This document shows, piece by piece, positions 25,726-38,600 of a stretch of DNA of 64,000 bases. This stretch comes from Formicarius rufipectus (taxonomy: Eukaryota > Chordata > Aves > Passeriformes > Formicariidae): positions 124,001 to 188,000 of the forward strand of contig VXAU01003536.1 in NCBI GenBank assembly GCA_013399695.1, written 5' to 3'. Below the pieces are notes generated by a model, which was not told the origin of the DNA, did not search any database, and was given only the letters and a program-made list of their open reading frames with translations. The translations under genes were made by a program, and so were the position numbers. Every line of letters begins with the position of its first letter. Positions within the stretch are counted from its first letter, which is position 1.

Positions 25726-27017
25726 CGACACACAGATTTTTTTCCTTCCCCATAATAATTTAGATTCACTCATTTTTTATGTATATTTTTCATGCTCAGT
25801 ACACCACCACACTAAATGTGCCTGGCAAAAAGAGTAGGGACTTCATACATCTTGGGAAAGATAACAACGTGACAAGAATACAAGAACAATATGACAAGAA
25901 CACCCCAAGATGTTCAGCTAGCAGAATACTTACACCTCACACAGATTTTTTTCTATATAAACATGAATTATGCTTAAATTTGATAGTGAATTATGATGTT
26001 GGTACAGAGCTCTACTACATCTGTTGTCTTCTCCCTCTCTCATAAGTCACATCATCCAAACAGGTCCTCAGACTGAAGCTGTTTAGTACAGGAGAATCAC
26101 AGTTTTGACAAGGCTATTTGTGCATTAAACCAGTCTGAGATTGCTCAGGTAGATTGCCCAGCCCATGCTACACTTCAACAGATTCAAAATGTGCCTGTCT
26201 TTTCTTGCCTCGCATAAAAAACCCTATTGCTGGCTCACAGCTGGAGTCTGTGCAGCAATTTGGTACCAGCATATTTCCCACCCCCTTCTCCTTTCCCATC
26301 CCCTTCACACAACAGGGTGGCGCAGCTAAAACTCTCGCAGGAAACTGTAACAATTGGATTTCAATAGCCATTTGCCACCAACACCATCTATATAATGTTT
26401 TGTTCTCGGTTTGGTTGGTTGGTTTCTTTGTTTCTCTGAAGCCAGGATGAATTTCCACAGAACTGTTGATGAACCGTGACACATCCTGCCCCAAACAACA
26501 GTAAGGACCAAGACAGCCTTCTCATGGTAGCTCAGCTTTCCCTGGGATGTAAGTCTGGGTCTATCAGTGGCAGGAAATTTTTTGGTTGCATTCATTTGAT
26601 TGAATTGATATTGTTCACACAATGTCTCAGTATCTTAGTTTTCTTGAGGTATGCTTGTTCCCAGAGGAAATATAAATTCTGTGAGATAGGAAGGAGTTGG
26701 GAGGGTAATGTTAATCACAGTGTGAAAGAACATCAGAAGCCCCAATGCCTGAAGCCTCTATGAACACAGTTTGCTGCTTCTTAAAGTCTGAAAAAATGAA
26801 GCCAAGAAAACCAAATCAAGAAAACAAACCACTGCAACTTCTAGGTTAAAAAAAAACCAAACAAAGAACAAAAAGCAAAAATGAGAAGCCAAAGAGAGGT
26901 ACTATAGCTTTTCCTTTCAACTTCTTCTTTACTTTGAATATATTATTTTCTTGTTCATTGGTTAACTTCACATAAAGGAGTTAATGATGCATATACCAAG
27001 AAGACCACTGGAGGCAG
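25726..27017. other. Intergenic, nothing recognised
   Basis: AT-rich sequence with short random open frames only, lying between an old and a young CR1 fragment. Confidence 0.6.
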
Positions 27018-27350
27018 ACTAATGGGGCTTGTCCCTGGTCCCCAGCGAGCAGAGAACAGTGCCTGCCCCTCCTCTGCAACTCCCGAAGACGTTGGACCTG
27101 CAATGAGGTCTCCCCTCAGTCTCCTCTTCTCCAGCTGGACACCCCAAGTGCCCTCAGTGTCCTCACACCTTCCCCTCCAGGCCCTTCCCCATCTTCTTTG
27201 CTCTCCTTTGGGCACTCTCCAATAGCCCAATGTCCTTCTATATTGCAGTTCCCAAAACTGCCCCAGTGTTGCAGGTGAGGCCACCCCAGTGCAGAGCAGA
27301 GTGGGACAATCCCCTCCCTCACCTGACTGGCCATGCTGGGCCTGATCTAC
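27018..27350 (-). mobile_element. CR1 LINE fragment
   Basis: 'ctcccctcagtctcctcttctccagctggacaccccaagtgccctcagtgtcctcacacc' is followed by 'ggcactctccaatagcccaatgtccttctatattgcagttcccaaaactg' and 'caggtgaggccaccccagtgcagagcagagtgggacaatcccctccctc'. This is the reverse complement of the CR1 region just after the reverse-transcriptase ORF. The 3'-terminal tail is missing. Confidence 0.9.
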
Positions 27351-28225
27351 TGCTTTGCCCAGGAAGTTGGCTCTGCAGGGAAGAGGGAACAACACAAGGC
27401 ATGACAATTCTCTTGACAGACAATGCTGTGTTTCACCCAGAAGATGTGCCAAGCATTCCATAGGGATCTTGGTGGTTGTTTTCTTGACGAGATGGTCAAG
27501 TGGCATTTCAAGAGTGTCCTTGGTGAATGCTACAAGGACTGCAATTGTACATACCCATCTGGGCACTTTTCCAGGCACCCTTACAAATCAGGATTACACA
27601 CACACTTCCCGAGGCAGCCCATCCAAGCAGGGTAACCTAAAGAGAATCATTTGATAGTTTTCCTCTGCATACCTGCAGTATTATGGCTGCAAAATGAAAC
27701 GTGAAGCATCTTATTCAAAGTGTGTGTTGAGAACCAAGTCCCCTATCACAATGAAACCTGGCAGAACTTGAGAATGTTTCTAGCAGTGTGCAGCTGCTGC
27801 GATCAGCTGTAAAATTTTCTAGAGGCAGGACTGAAAGTGCTGTCATTCCTTTTGACTCTCTGTAAGCAGCGTTAGTCGTTGCCTGACTAGCCCCTAGTAA
27901 GGCTGCACAGGGCGTTGTTGCCACCTAGAGTCAGCTCATCAAAACAGAAGTTGTGCACGTCTTTTTTCTTTCCTCTCTGCTTAAGGAAAAAGGAATTCTC
28001 CAACATACCCAGATACCTCTCACCCTGTCAGCTCTGGTTTTCTCCACTACAAAAACCTCCTAAAAACCACAGAGGTGGGTTTCCAAATAGTTAACTACAT
28101 CTACCTGGATTCTTGGGGGGTGAAAAGCAGCCTTGCTTTCATTAGGGTCCGCAGAGAGACAGACTCCTTGCACCCATCAATGACCTGGACCTTTGAAGGT
28201 AGAAGCCCAGCTCTGGCCTCTTGGA

Positions 28226-28310
28226 CTAAACCAGCTAACTCAACTAAACCAGCTAACTCAACTAAAGCAGTTAACTAAACCAGCTAACTCAACCAAACCA
28301 GCTAAGTCAG
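28226..28310. repeat. 18-bp minisatellite
   Basis: About five copies of 'ctaaaccagctaactcaa' start at 28226, 28244, 28262, 28275 and 28293. The third copy is short (13 bp) and diverged. The array gives a spurious PANSTK-type peptide repeat in one frame. Confidence 0.85.
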
Positions 28311-29342
28311 GGGTGCTTGGGATGCAGTGCCAAGGCTCAGGGTGGGGCTGCTGGGGGGGCTTTGCTGGGGGATGATCTGGATCTAGGGCCCCCATCCCAT
28401 CTATGTCCCCTTTCCCTTCTTCAAACCACCCAGCTGCTTGTGGTCACAACAGGAAGGGAATGAAATGTTGAGATGAAAGCTGAGGGAAAATAAAATCCCA
28501 GTGAAGGTTCAACAGTGGTGCAGATTCATGACTCCTGTGTAGGTGGAGAATCCACTTTTACACTTCTGAAACAAAATCAGCTTATCAACTTCTGTATTTT
28601 ATCTCATTTTCTTCCCAAAGTAATTGGAAAACAGAAACTGAACAGAATTTTGGCTAAGATCCCAATATTGTTCTCACTGCTCTCTCTTGCATCAATTTTT
28701 AATAAAAATTTTGAAATTGCTTATACTCTGATATCATCTTGGGGAATCCTAAAGCAAAGACAACAAGTGAAGTGTTTAAGAAAGAGAGAAAAAAAAATCC
28801 TGTGTAATGCTCATTCTGAAGTGCAAACAGGCAGGGAATAAAGGAGAGTAGGGGACATCAGAGACGCTTGGGCCCTTTACACTGACTGCCTTGTCACCTC
28901 CCATCTCTACCAGAAAAAGAGCTCCAAACATGAACCCTTATAATCCATACCTGATTGACCAGACATGTCACAAAGATAACCCATTGATTCCAGACTTCAG
29001 AAAGGCAAAATATGAGGACAGATAAATAATGAGGGTGAAGTGGTGGTGGAAGAAGTTAGGAAGTTGTCTCAGAAGAAATTCACATTTTCCAAATGTGTGG
29101 GGAAAATATTAGATATGTGTGTTGAGAGACCGTAGAGGAAAGAAGAAAACCAAGGGCTTATGAAAAATATCAGTTCCATCCATTTCTTCAGGCTGAATAA
29201 CAGAACTCGGCTAGAATAGATTTCCCTCTAGGATTACTTGTTTTTGACTCTTATAATTCAGAACCATCAAGAATATAGCATAAACATTCTGCTTCCACCA
29301 TCAGTAAGAAATGTCTCAGTCTCCACGGCATATGTAGCTATG

Positions 29343-29456
29343 TGCTGAAATATTTGTGATGCTTTGAAATTCATGTAATTCTGCTTTTTTTTTTGCTGAG
29401 GGAAGCTGACATTTGGATTGACCACTTTAGATAGTTAGGAGGCAAATACTCTGTTC
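29343..29456 (+). repeat. Dispersed duplicate, copy 1 (114 bp)
   Basis: This segment is identical to 33471-33584 except for one base (T here in 'atagTtagg', C there), including the same run of ten T. It is in the same orientation, 4128 bp away. Similarity extends a few bases to the left ('gctat') with one more mismatch, and then stops on both sides. I do not recognise it as a known mobile element. Confidence 0.92.
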
Positions 29457-32400
29457 TCTCCTGGAATTATGACCAGGCTTCTTACGACTTGTTATTCCCC
29501 ATCCTCACTGAGGAAAACCACTCACATTGACCAGCTAACTGTTGCTCAGCCTTTGCATGAAGAGCAAGAAAAACCTCTTCCTGAATAAAAAGAATTTTTT
29601 TTTTGTCTCTTCATCCCCCTCAAAGTGCCCATTCCCTTTATGAAAATTAACCATTTTCAGTTTAAGGTGCAGTTTACAGAACAATCTGTGAGTGCCCATC
29701 ACCACAAACAAACGACACATCGGCTGCTTGTTTGGGCTCTGTCGTTTTGAAAGCTCCCAGGACACAGATTTCTCTTCTGCTTTTGAAAGGCACAGACTCA
29801 ACTGTGCCATCCCGAACGACTCAGAGGGCGAGGAGGGAACACGGGGAGCTTTCCAGTAATTCCTCCTCGCCCTGCACAGTGACAGATCGCAGCTTTTGTG
29901 CCACCAACCTGTTTTTAACTTCTCTGCCCAGGCAGCGGTTTGGAGAGAGCTTTCTCCCCGACCTTATTGGCACAGCTCAGAGGTGACAGAGCCTCCACTG
30001 GAAGAAAGTGCTTGTCCTGGCCATGAACACCACGATTTCAAAGCCAATGGCAGTGAGATTAATTAGATAAGGTGTGTCACAATAAAAGTACAGCGACCCA
30101 CAGATAGGATTGAGCCATTTCAGACTTGAACTGGGGAGAATCTTAAGTCTTGTGACAAGTTTTCTCCCCAGAAGGGCAGAACTGGAGGCATGGCTGGTTG
30201 GGGAAACCACTCAGCTTGTAATTCTGCAGTGCAAACTGCCAGACCAATTTATTGCAAGGCTTGGAATTTTCCAAATAAAATAGTACTGTATGTAGAAAAC
30301 CAGATGCTGTGCTCTGCAGACTATTAAAGCAAAACCTTTCAAAACTTATATTTCAGTAGTGTGTAAAAGTTCATATAAAAAGAAATATAATTATTTTATA
30401 TTTCACTTTATAAGCTTACCTTACCAAAACTGGAAAACCATGGAGCAGTTTGTTGCTGGCTGGCTTGCTGAGGAAATCTGGCTCAGGTGTGCTCTCTAGA
30501 ACGTGTTTAATCTGCCTCAGGAAACATTCAAGCAGCATCTGTTTTCAAAAAATACAGGAACAAGTAAACCAAAACTCAAACCAATGTAAAATGTCAATCT
30601 CATTATATTTTAGACAGTCCTAAGGAGAAATCACTCACAAATGTTTGTACCTAAGGCTTGAACTTCCCTGAGAAACAAATACTTGCATAAAGCAATGAGG
30701 CTTTTTAGCTATTGAGAAGCTCAACAGCAGCAACCTCTGCATGTTCAAGTCTTAAGGACAAGATGGGAAAGACTAACAAGGTAAGTGGACAGAGCGAGAG
30801 GGGACTTAATTTATAAAACGTTGGAGAGGAGAAAGATGGTAACTGCAGCTTTGAAAGATCTAGAACTGGATGTGCAGAACAAAACTGTTAGTGTCTAAAG
30901 AGTATTTATGTAAGTCCTTCTGCTGAGCCCTGACCCTGTCATCTCTCCTCAGAGAAGACCATCAAGACATGACATCTTCTTTCTGAGCTCCTTTACCTTC
31001 TCAGGCTGTTGTGCAGACATGAAATATAATCCTCATAGTGGCAGCTATTAGCTGGATATTAATGTGATTTAAAAATCTGTGTTGCTATAAACTTAAGCAC
31101 TTTATTAATACAGTAATGCTCTGTGTCTGTCCCTGTCAACATCTGTACAACCACCCAGCTATTCCTAATAACTTCTGAAACCATGGGGCAATTTGGGGTG
31201 AGATTAATAGAGGAAGAGTGGTTTCAAAACCATTACATTCCTTTCAGTTTTGTGGAAACAAGTGGCTAAGGAGGGGGAAGTAATGCATTACTGCTCCCCA
31301 TGGAAGTGTAGAGGTAGAAGCTCACCCTTCATGAAATGACTGATTATCTCCCTGAGCAGTATCCATTAGTTGGGACCCTCTTGGGACTATTTGCCATTTA
31401 TTATTAGCAGCTTCTCCCAGCATGAGCAGGGACAGCTGCAGTCAGAGCTAAAGCAAATCTCCAGGAGCAGTGCAAAGGCGGCAGCAGGTGTAAGGCTGGC
31501 ATCCTCTTTGCTCTGCCATGGTCCTTGGCACTGTGGTGATCAGAGCACATTGCCAAGACAACAATGAGGAATCTCAATTACAGTGGACTGACCTTAGTTT
31601 TGCAACTCATTTGCTGGGGTAGGTTTTTCTCTGTAGTGCCTTAACAAGAGCAGAGATGATCAAAAGTATCAGTCTAGGTCCATGACATGGTCAGGATGAC
31701 CAGGGCACCACCAGCCCTGCTTGTTCCTGCTCTGGCTGTGCTGGGGCTTCCCCCACCCTCACCAGGAACTGTCCTGAGACTCCACTCACACCTTGACCAG
31801 AGTCCAGGACCCTCACCTGTGAACTACCAAGTGCTCTTATGTGAACCATGTCATGGGATGACATCCTACCTGTGCTACTCAGCTCCCTAGAGGAAAGAAG
31901 ACACCAGAAGAACAAGCCTACAGAACTTTTGTAAGCCTTGTCCAATGCCTTCTGCAAGCTGGGGGGCAACAAAAGGCTTAGTGAAAAGCAGAGAAAAGGA
32001 GGTCTAAAGGCAAGAAAATTGGCTAAAATGGTATCAAGGTTCTCCTGGTGGTCTTTTGGCCGCTTTTGGGGCTCCTCTTGTTAGGCTGTGGTGGCTCAAG
32101 AGGTTTCTGAGCTCAGCAGTCACCTATTCAAATAAACCTGATAGGGATCAAGAAGAAGATGCCTTGGCCACCACAGTCCTCTTCCTAATAAACTGAACTA
32201 GCCACAGTCACCTCAGTTTATGTCAACATGTCTCTCTGGTGCCTATGGTGTGGGCACATCTCTGCTTCTCACAAGTCAGTGACAGGGCAATCACCTGTGG
32301 CAATGGATGGGCAACTTGGGCCAGTAGCTTCTTAAAATCACTTCAACATGAACCCCCAGAGCTCGAGAGTCAGGGTGCCAAGGACACAGGCCACTTCAGT

Positions 32401-33470
32401 ATCTCCATATATGTTGTCACTGCTTCCTCTTTTAAAGGCCATCAAGTTGTCTCTGCCCACTCTGCCATCTAGTTCCATTACACTTAGAGGAGCTGCATTT
32501 GTCACAACCCTAGTGAAAACTTTCTACTTTTCATTTCTGCATTTCTCACTGCTCATCCTCCCACCACACGTCACCTGTTTCCTCAGCCTCCCCCTCAAGA
32601 AGCAGTGGTTCCCTTTTCCATCTCCTATGTGCAACAGCACGGTCACTCAAAGTTCTGCTGACAGCAGCTTGTAAGCAGAGCCCTGGGCTGAAGGAAGAGG
32701 AGAGTCTTTGGGATCTGAGGTCTGGGAGAGCCCAGTATCCCACTGTTTGGAAGAAAGTGGTTCTCAGAGATTTTATGGGAACTCAGATGAGCGTGCTCCC
32801 TTATCTACTTGTCCTGGTTGCTCACCTGGGCTCTGTTCTAGCCTAACTTCCATGAAAATGCTGTCCCAGTGGCAAACACACACGTGGTACTTCACAGTCC
32901 TTGTTGGGTCTCATTGCCTTCCACGAGTGTGGAGCTCTGGGGCAGCAGATCTTTGCTTTGCAGGCTAAAGGAGAATAACTATCACCACACAGGAGAAATG
33001 TCACCAAACAGACTGAACCCAAAAGTGCTTTTAGTATAAAAGTCTCTTGTTTCCAAGCCATGATTTCTGACTTCTTTGGAATGTCTCTGCTCAGGGTAGT
33101 TGGACTGAAATGTTTGTAAAAATGTCCTTTTAATCAAATAAAATGGAAATCCAAAGCATACCAGAGGGCAAATGTGACAGTATATACTTGCCAGTGGTTG
33201 TTTATCTCAGCAACTGTGCTTTTAGCTCCCACTTTTGCCTCTCTGAGTGTCAGAGACAAGGAATAAGAGAGAAGCCAATGGGATCATAGCAGGTCCAGGC
33301 TGGTGGTGCTGGGTGATGTAACAGGATATCTGCCAGGGGAGGAGTTTCACCTCTCTCCTTGGTTTAGGCATTTGAATGGCTCCTCCTTCAGGGGTCTGTG
33401 CTTGGAGCTGGAGACAGAGCCCATCAGAGCCCTTCTAATTACAAGCAAATTAAATCAGCAGCTGGCTATT

Positions 33471-33584
33471 TGCTGAAATATTTGTGATGCTTTGAAATTC
33501 ATGTAATTCTGCTTTTTTTTTTGCTGAGGGAAGCTGACATTTGGATTGACCACTTTAGATAGCTAGGAGGCAAATACTCTGTTC
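33471..33584 (+). repeat. Dispersed duplicate, copy 2 (114 bp)
   Basis: This is the partner of 29343-29456, with 113 of 114 bases identical. The flanks of the two copies differ and show no evident target-site duplication. The element could be a short dispersed repeat, a recent local duplication, or a gene-conversion tract. Confidence 0.92.
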
Positions 33585-34239
33585 ATTACATAACGAGTGG
33601 GCAAGGAGTCCTCAGTTTGCTCCACTGACCACATTCCAGTGGAGAGGTGACAACTGTGTGTGTCCAGTGCAATTAGCCCAACATCCTAGTCCTTTAGACA
33701 ATGACACTTGAGCTAAAAGACTCCAGGGTAACAGACAGATGCACTGACAATCTCTTTAGGATCATCCCCCATCAGACCTACCTCCAGGCTGTCCCCAAGC
33801 TGATGAGGTGGGGGAAGGCTCTGTGGCTGGTAGTCTCATCTGGCAGAGGGGAGAGGGACAGCAATCACCTCACATCTCGAGGCACATATGTTTTGCAGTG
33901 AGATCTCTCTCCAGATCCCAGTTTTCAGGAAGATTCAGTGGTAGAGGGCCAGTGATGCTCCATCATCCACGTGCATTTGTGGTACCAGGAAGAACTGCAT
34001 GGTCTTTAGACTGTTGGATGCAGCATCTGCTTGCTGAATGCTGTGGTGTATCTGGGCAGGCTCTTGGGGGAGGCTGAAGAGAGTCTTTAGACACAGTGCA
34101 TGGAGCAGAGGACTCAGGAAGGGAGGAGATGGTTTCTGGAGGCAAAATGGGTGCAGTCAGATGGCAACTTGGAGGCCAGGAGTGCTATAGGAACTTCAGC
34201 TGGAATGCCTCCAGTACCATGAGGACAGCTGAACTGGGA

Positions 34240-35600
34240 GAAGTAGAGACAAATTGTCAATGAGTGGGTAGGAAATAATTGAAGATAAAGAATTTGAACT
34301 AGTTAGGAAAAGGGAAAACTTTCATGATGCATGTAGGCAGATTCAGGTAAACTAAAATTAAACCAGTGGTGCTACTTAAAAAGGTGTTAGGAGATTTTTT
34401 TAGATTGAAGGAAGGGAAAAGCTGACAAGGGCTAAAACATGATTCAGGATGGCTCATATTCAGAGCAGAAAGTCGGGAAAACTTTATCTTCCAGTGAATA
34501 ACAGTGATTTGGTGAAACTCAGGGAGAATGAAGATTAATCAAACAAGAAGATTCCCACAGTACAGAGAGTAAAAGATGCTTTTTTATGAATGCTACAAGC
34601 CTAACAAACAAGATTGGGACACAAGTATGCCTGACCTCAGAAGTGGGGTACAAACTAGAAAAAAAAAAAGAGACAGAGGAGGCAGAAGCAGTAGAGAAGT
34701 GGCAACATATATCAGAGAAACCTTTGTGCCAAATCGAAGTAACAAGCTCATTTTGTTTACAAGCAGCTCAAAGTCTACACAGACTGACATTGCTGGCCTA
34801 AGTCAGAAATGTGCCATATCAGGGTTAGATCAAATGGCTGCATCTATTTCATGGTGAGGGAGATCAGAGTTGCTGACAGAGCAAGAAATGCAGCAACAGC
34901 TTGAGATACCCATTTCCCACCTCCATATTGGATAAATGTCACATCAGGGATTGATGCTGAATAAAATGAAAATATTGTTTCTACATGAAAGAGCCTACGA
35001 AAGAAGGAAAAACTTTTATATTAGCCCAGAACAACATGCAGAACCTGGTTCAAAATGCCCCTGCTCAACATTCCTGCTTAGGGAACAAAACAAACAAACA
35101 AAAAACAAACAAACAAAACAAAACAAAATGCAAAAACAAACAAACAAAACCCACCAAAACCCAACAAACAAACAAAAACCAAACAACAACAACAAAAAAA
35201 ACAACCCAAAACCACTGCAAAAGAATTAGAACATGGAATTAGAAAATAAAGAAATTAGAAAATAAGAACATGGAACTTTGTTAAAAATAAACTAAAATGG
35301 ATGCTGAAGGCTAAAAGGTTTATGTGATGGCTATTTGAACATAACATGTAGGAGAATATTTTCTCTAAGCCTCTGTGTATGGACAAAGTCTTTGGAAACA
35401 CCAACAGGAAAGCTGTCACAGTTAACAGCAGGACAGAGGGATTTATTAGAAGCAGAAGACTTTCTTCACAAAGCACAAGTTGTGCCCAAGAATGGAAAAC
35501 AGTAAAGATCATAAGCTCTGGCAAATTAAATGGAAAACACAACAAGGTCAGCCGTATAGAATCCCAGCAACAATTTCTGAAGACATAAAGGTCCATCAGG
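34240..35600 (+). mobile_element. Ancient CR1-like LINE with decayed endonuclease region
   Basis: At about 34586-34780 one frame reads 'MNATSLTNKIG', then 'GYKLEKKKETEEAEAVEKW' and further similarity to the start of the CR1/L2-type ORF2 endonuclease ('MNARSLTNK...GYKL'). Near 34925 'YWINVTSG' continues that similarity. After an A-rich simple repeat (35085-35214), the part at 35380-35600 ('gggatttattagaag...gactttcttcacaaagcacaagttgtg') looks like the 3' portion of an old CR1. It is heavily decayed, with stops and deletions. Boundaries are approximate. Confidence 0.55.
35085..35214. repeat. (CAAA)n A-rich simple repeat
   Basis: About 130 bp of 'aaacaaacaaac' and related A/C sequence, lying inside the decayed CR1-like element. 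Confidence 0.85.
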
Positions 35601-38600
35601 AAGGGCTCTGAAAGGAATTATGGCACCACAGGACAGCAGAAAAAGCCTTCATGTGAATAACCTACTAAAGAAGGGGGTTAAATTGCCAGCAGCCACATTT
35701 GAGGGAAGTCTTTAGTGGTGTTTGAGGGGGTTTTATTCTTAAGCTCCTGCTGTTGAACCTACTTACAAATGAACTGGAAGGCGGCCCCGTGGTGAGGAGA
35801 CATTTTGGTGAAGGGACAAAGTCACACGTGGTTGCCTTGACTCTTTTCATGCTAGACAAGTTGAGGTGTCAGGACATGCCTGCACTGCTCCTTGAAAGGT
35901 CTGGGGAAAGCCAAGTCATCATGGGAGGCAACAAAGGAGATGAGAGAGGAAGATCACTGCCAAAATGTCAGGAATGTACAGAGAGGGAACTGGGCACAGC
36001 ACCCTGAAGACATCTGAGGGGCCACTGCACAGTTGGCACTGATGCTGTGCTGGGAGACGTCAGAGAAACAGGGAATGGATGTAGGCACTGCAGTCACCAG
36101 GACTGTCACCAGGCTTCCTCTTTCTGCTGCTGGGGATGGTGGGGGAAGTTGATCAGGAAATCCCATGACTCAGTGGGACCTCAGACGGGGAAGGTATGAA
36201 AAAAACCAAACGAGGTCTGGAGGCCACCAGGAGAGGGGCCCCAGCTCGGTACAGTTGGTCTCTGTGCATGGCCACAGGTCCCCGTGGGCAGGACACCCTG
36301 TCAGACTTGCTGTGAGGACAGGCTGCTCCCAGAAGGAGTTTCTGACTTAACATTTCTGGTGGGCCACGGCATCAGCCAGGAGGACAAGGTGACCCACTGG
36401 GATCCTTCATTTCTTCCAGGGTGAGAAGTCCCATGGGATGTACGTCTAGGGAAGCTGCACAGGCAAGAGAAAAGAGAGAGGAGCACCAGGAGGAGCGAGC
36501 ATCTCTACAGCACGATTTGGGTGCAGATCTCTAGATATTAGATCTCTGATAACCCAGTGCCTGGCTGGGTAGGGTAAGGAGATGCTTAAAGGCAATCCCT
36601 AAACTCACAGGCCACCAGCATGGAAAGAGGCTTCTCATTTTGGATACCTCCAGTCTGGGTCTGTGCCTTGGCTCACGTCCCAGTGTCTACATGAGTATGC
36701 TGAGTTCCCACTTTGACAAACTGGGCTGGCACCTCTCAAACTGCTCACTCCAAAGTCCAGGCATTGCAGAGGAGTGGCTGTTTGTGTGTAATTAATGGAG
36801 TGTGATTTATGGAGCTGACAGCCTCTAGCACAAAGCTCTGTGCTGCCCAGCAGCTCACAGCTCCAGTGTTTTGGTTTCTCACTGTTGCTGGATTGCCACT
36901 GTTTAAACAGCAAAGTCTCTGCCCCAACATCTGCCATGAAGGGGCAGAGAGGAGAACTTTGTCCTTAAACTCGCCTCACTCCAGTCTGGGAATCATCTAC
37001 ATGCCTCTCATTAGCTGCAGCCTGGAAAGACTCAGGTGCTTTGTTGGTGTTGTGAGTGTCAAGAGCATGGCAGGAAAATAAACTCTGTGACTGCAGCTCT
37101 GCTGGGCCCCTCAACATCCAGGACTGCTCTGCTTTGGTGGCTTTGGGGATTCTCCTGTCACTGTGTCTTCAGCTGGCACTGCCACATTACACACAGTGTG
37201 TTGTTTAAAAAAGACTTGCCTGCTAAAATATAAAACAAAAGCTTCCCTGGCTTGTCAGCTGAACTGAAGTAGACAGTTTTTATTGCTGCACAGGAGATTA
37301 ATAATAATAATAACTAAAATAAGCAAACAAACCCCCTCTCACCAGAGGCTTCACAAGAGACATGAAGCACATGGATGGACATTCAAAGCAGGAACTTAAA
37401 TGCAGTGGAACTAATGATATTTGATATCCCAAATACAGAAAAATCTGTGCCTCCATGAAAATGCTCTTTTGGCACCAGTGTCTTAACCTTTGATCCTTCA
37501 TTGTGGAGAGCTCTGCACTCCTCACACCTAGAGACATAAGGTTTGGGGTTTATTCTTTGAAAAAAAAAGTGCCTCCTGATGAACACTCACACTCAGGGGA
37601 AAATATATCAAATAATAAGCAATTTTATATATATTTTGCAGCCACACACAGCAGTAAAGAATCAGAAAAATCCACTACCCAAGTATCTGCGGGCTGTATT
37701 GCCTACCTGGTCCAAGGAAACGGGATACCATTCCACCACAGCATTCCCCAGGCACCATCAACACTGAGAAAAATACAGTCTTGACTTTTTAACCTTATCC
37801 TATGAATCCATCCCACATCCTTGTGCTTCCAGCCTCATTTCTCATGGCGAATGAAATTTCTGTGATCGTGCCATCTGGCTGTCTATCAGCCAGTGTGTTC
37901 TGAACCTGCTTTCCCTCAAACTGACAGAGGGCTCGGGGCTCAAAGCGATTTCAGTGCTTATGAAATTCATGAAAATCAGCAGTTGGGTCAAAGAAGAAGA
38001 TCCAAATGAGTGCCCTTGCTAAGGGAAAGGCAGGCAGAACCCAGCTGTGTTCCACACTGCTTGCTAATGTCAGTCATCACCAGAGCAGATGGTCCTTCCT
38101 CCTCAGGGAGAAGAAGGGCTTACGGCTGAGGCAGTGAGTGGCACAGGTGAGGGAAGGAGAGGAAGAGGCAGTAGGACACACCAGGAGGGAAGCAGGTCTC
38201 ATTAGGTTCACAGGACAATGCATTTAATGGTAGGCGTCCACTTATTGACATCACTGTGCAGCTCCTGCAGTTCCTGAGGAGCCTGGAAAGATGTGGATCT
38301 GTTTCTTATGGAGAAGGCTGACAGGCAATCACTGCCCCTTCATTCCAACACCCAAACCCTTGTTGTGGAGCTCCTACTGCTTCCAGCTGCTCGGGACAGG
38401 AGTGAAACTCAAAGCAGGTTCCAGGGCTCTGGAGACTAAAGACTTGCTCTTTGAAACCATAGAAAGGGTATTAAAAGTGAGGATGGAAAGTCCAGCCCAG
38501 TTCAAAGTTTCCCTAAAGAAAAAGTCCCCACCAGGGAAAGTTTAGAAACAAAATTATTTCTCCCCCCCCTAGCAAAGGGAGTTTCATATTTTACCTCTTG

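Larger units (their letters stand above)
27351..34239. other. Intergenic, nothing recognised besides listed repeats
   Basis: This stretch holds the 18-bp minisatellite and both copies of the 114-bp duplicate. No coding exon with credible splice sites and family similarity is seen. Confidence 0.6.

Noticed and set aside
26955..27578. A 207-codon open frame on the - strand
   Set aside because: It runs through a minus-strand CR1 fragment and unrelated flanking DNA. No protein family fits.
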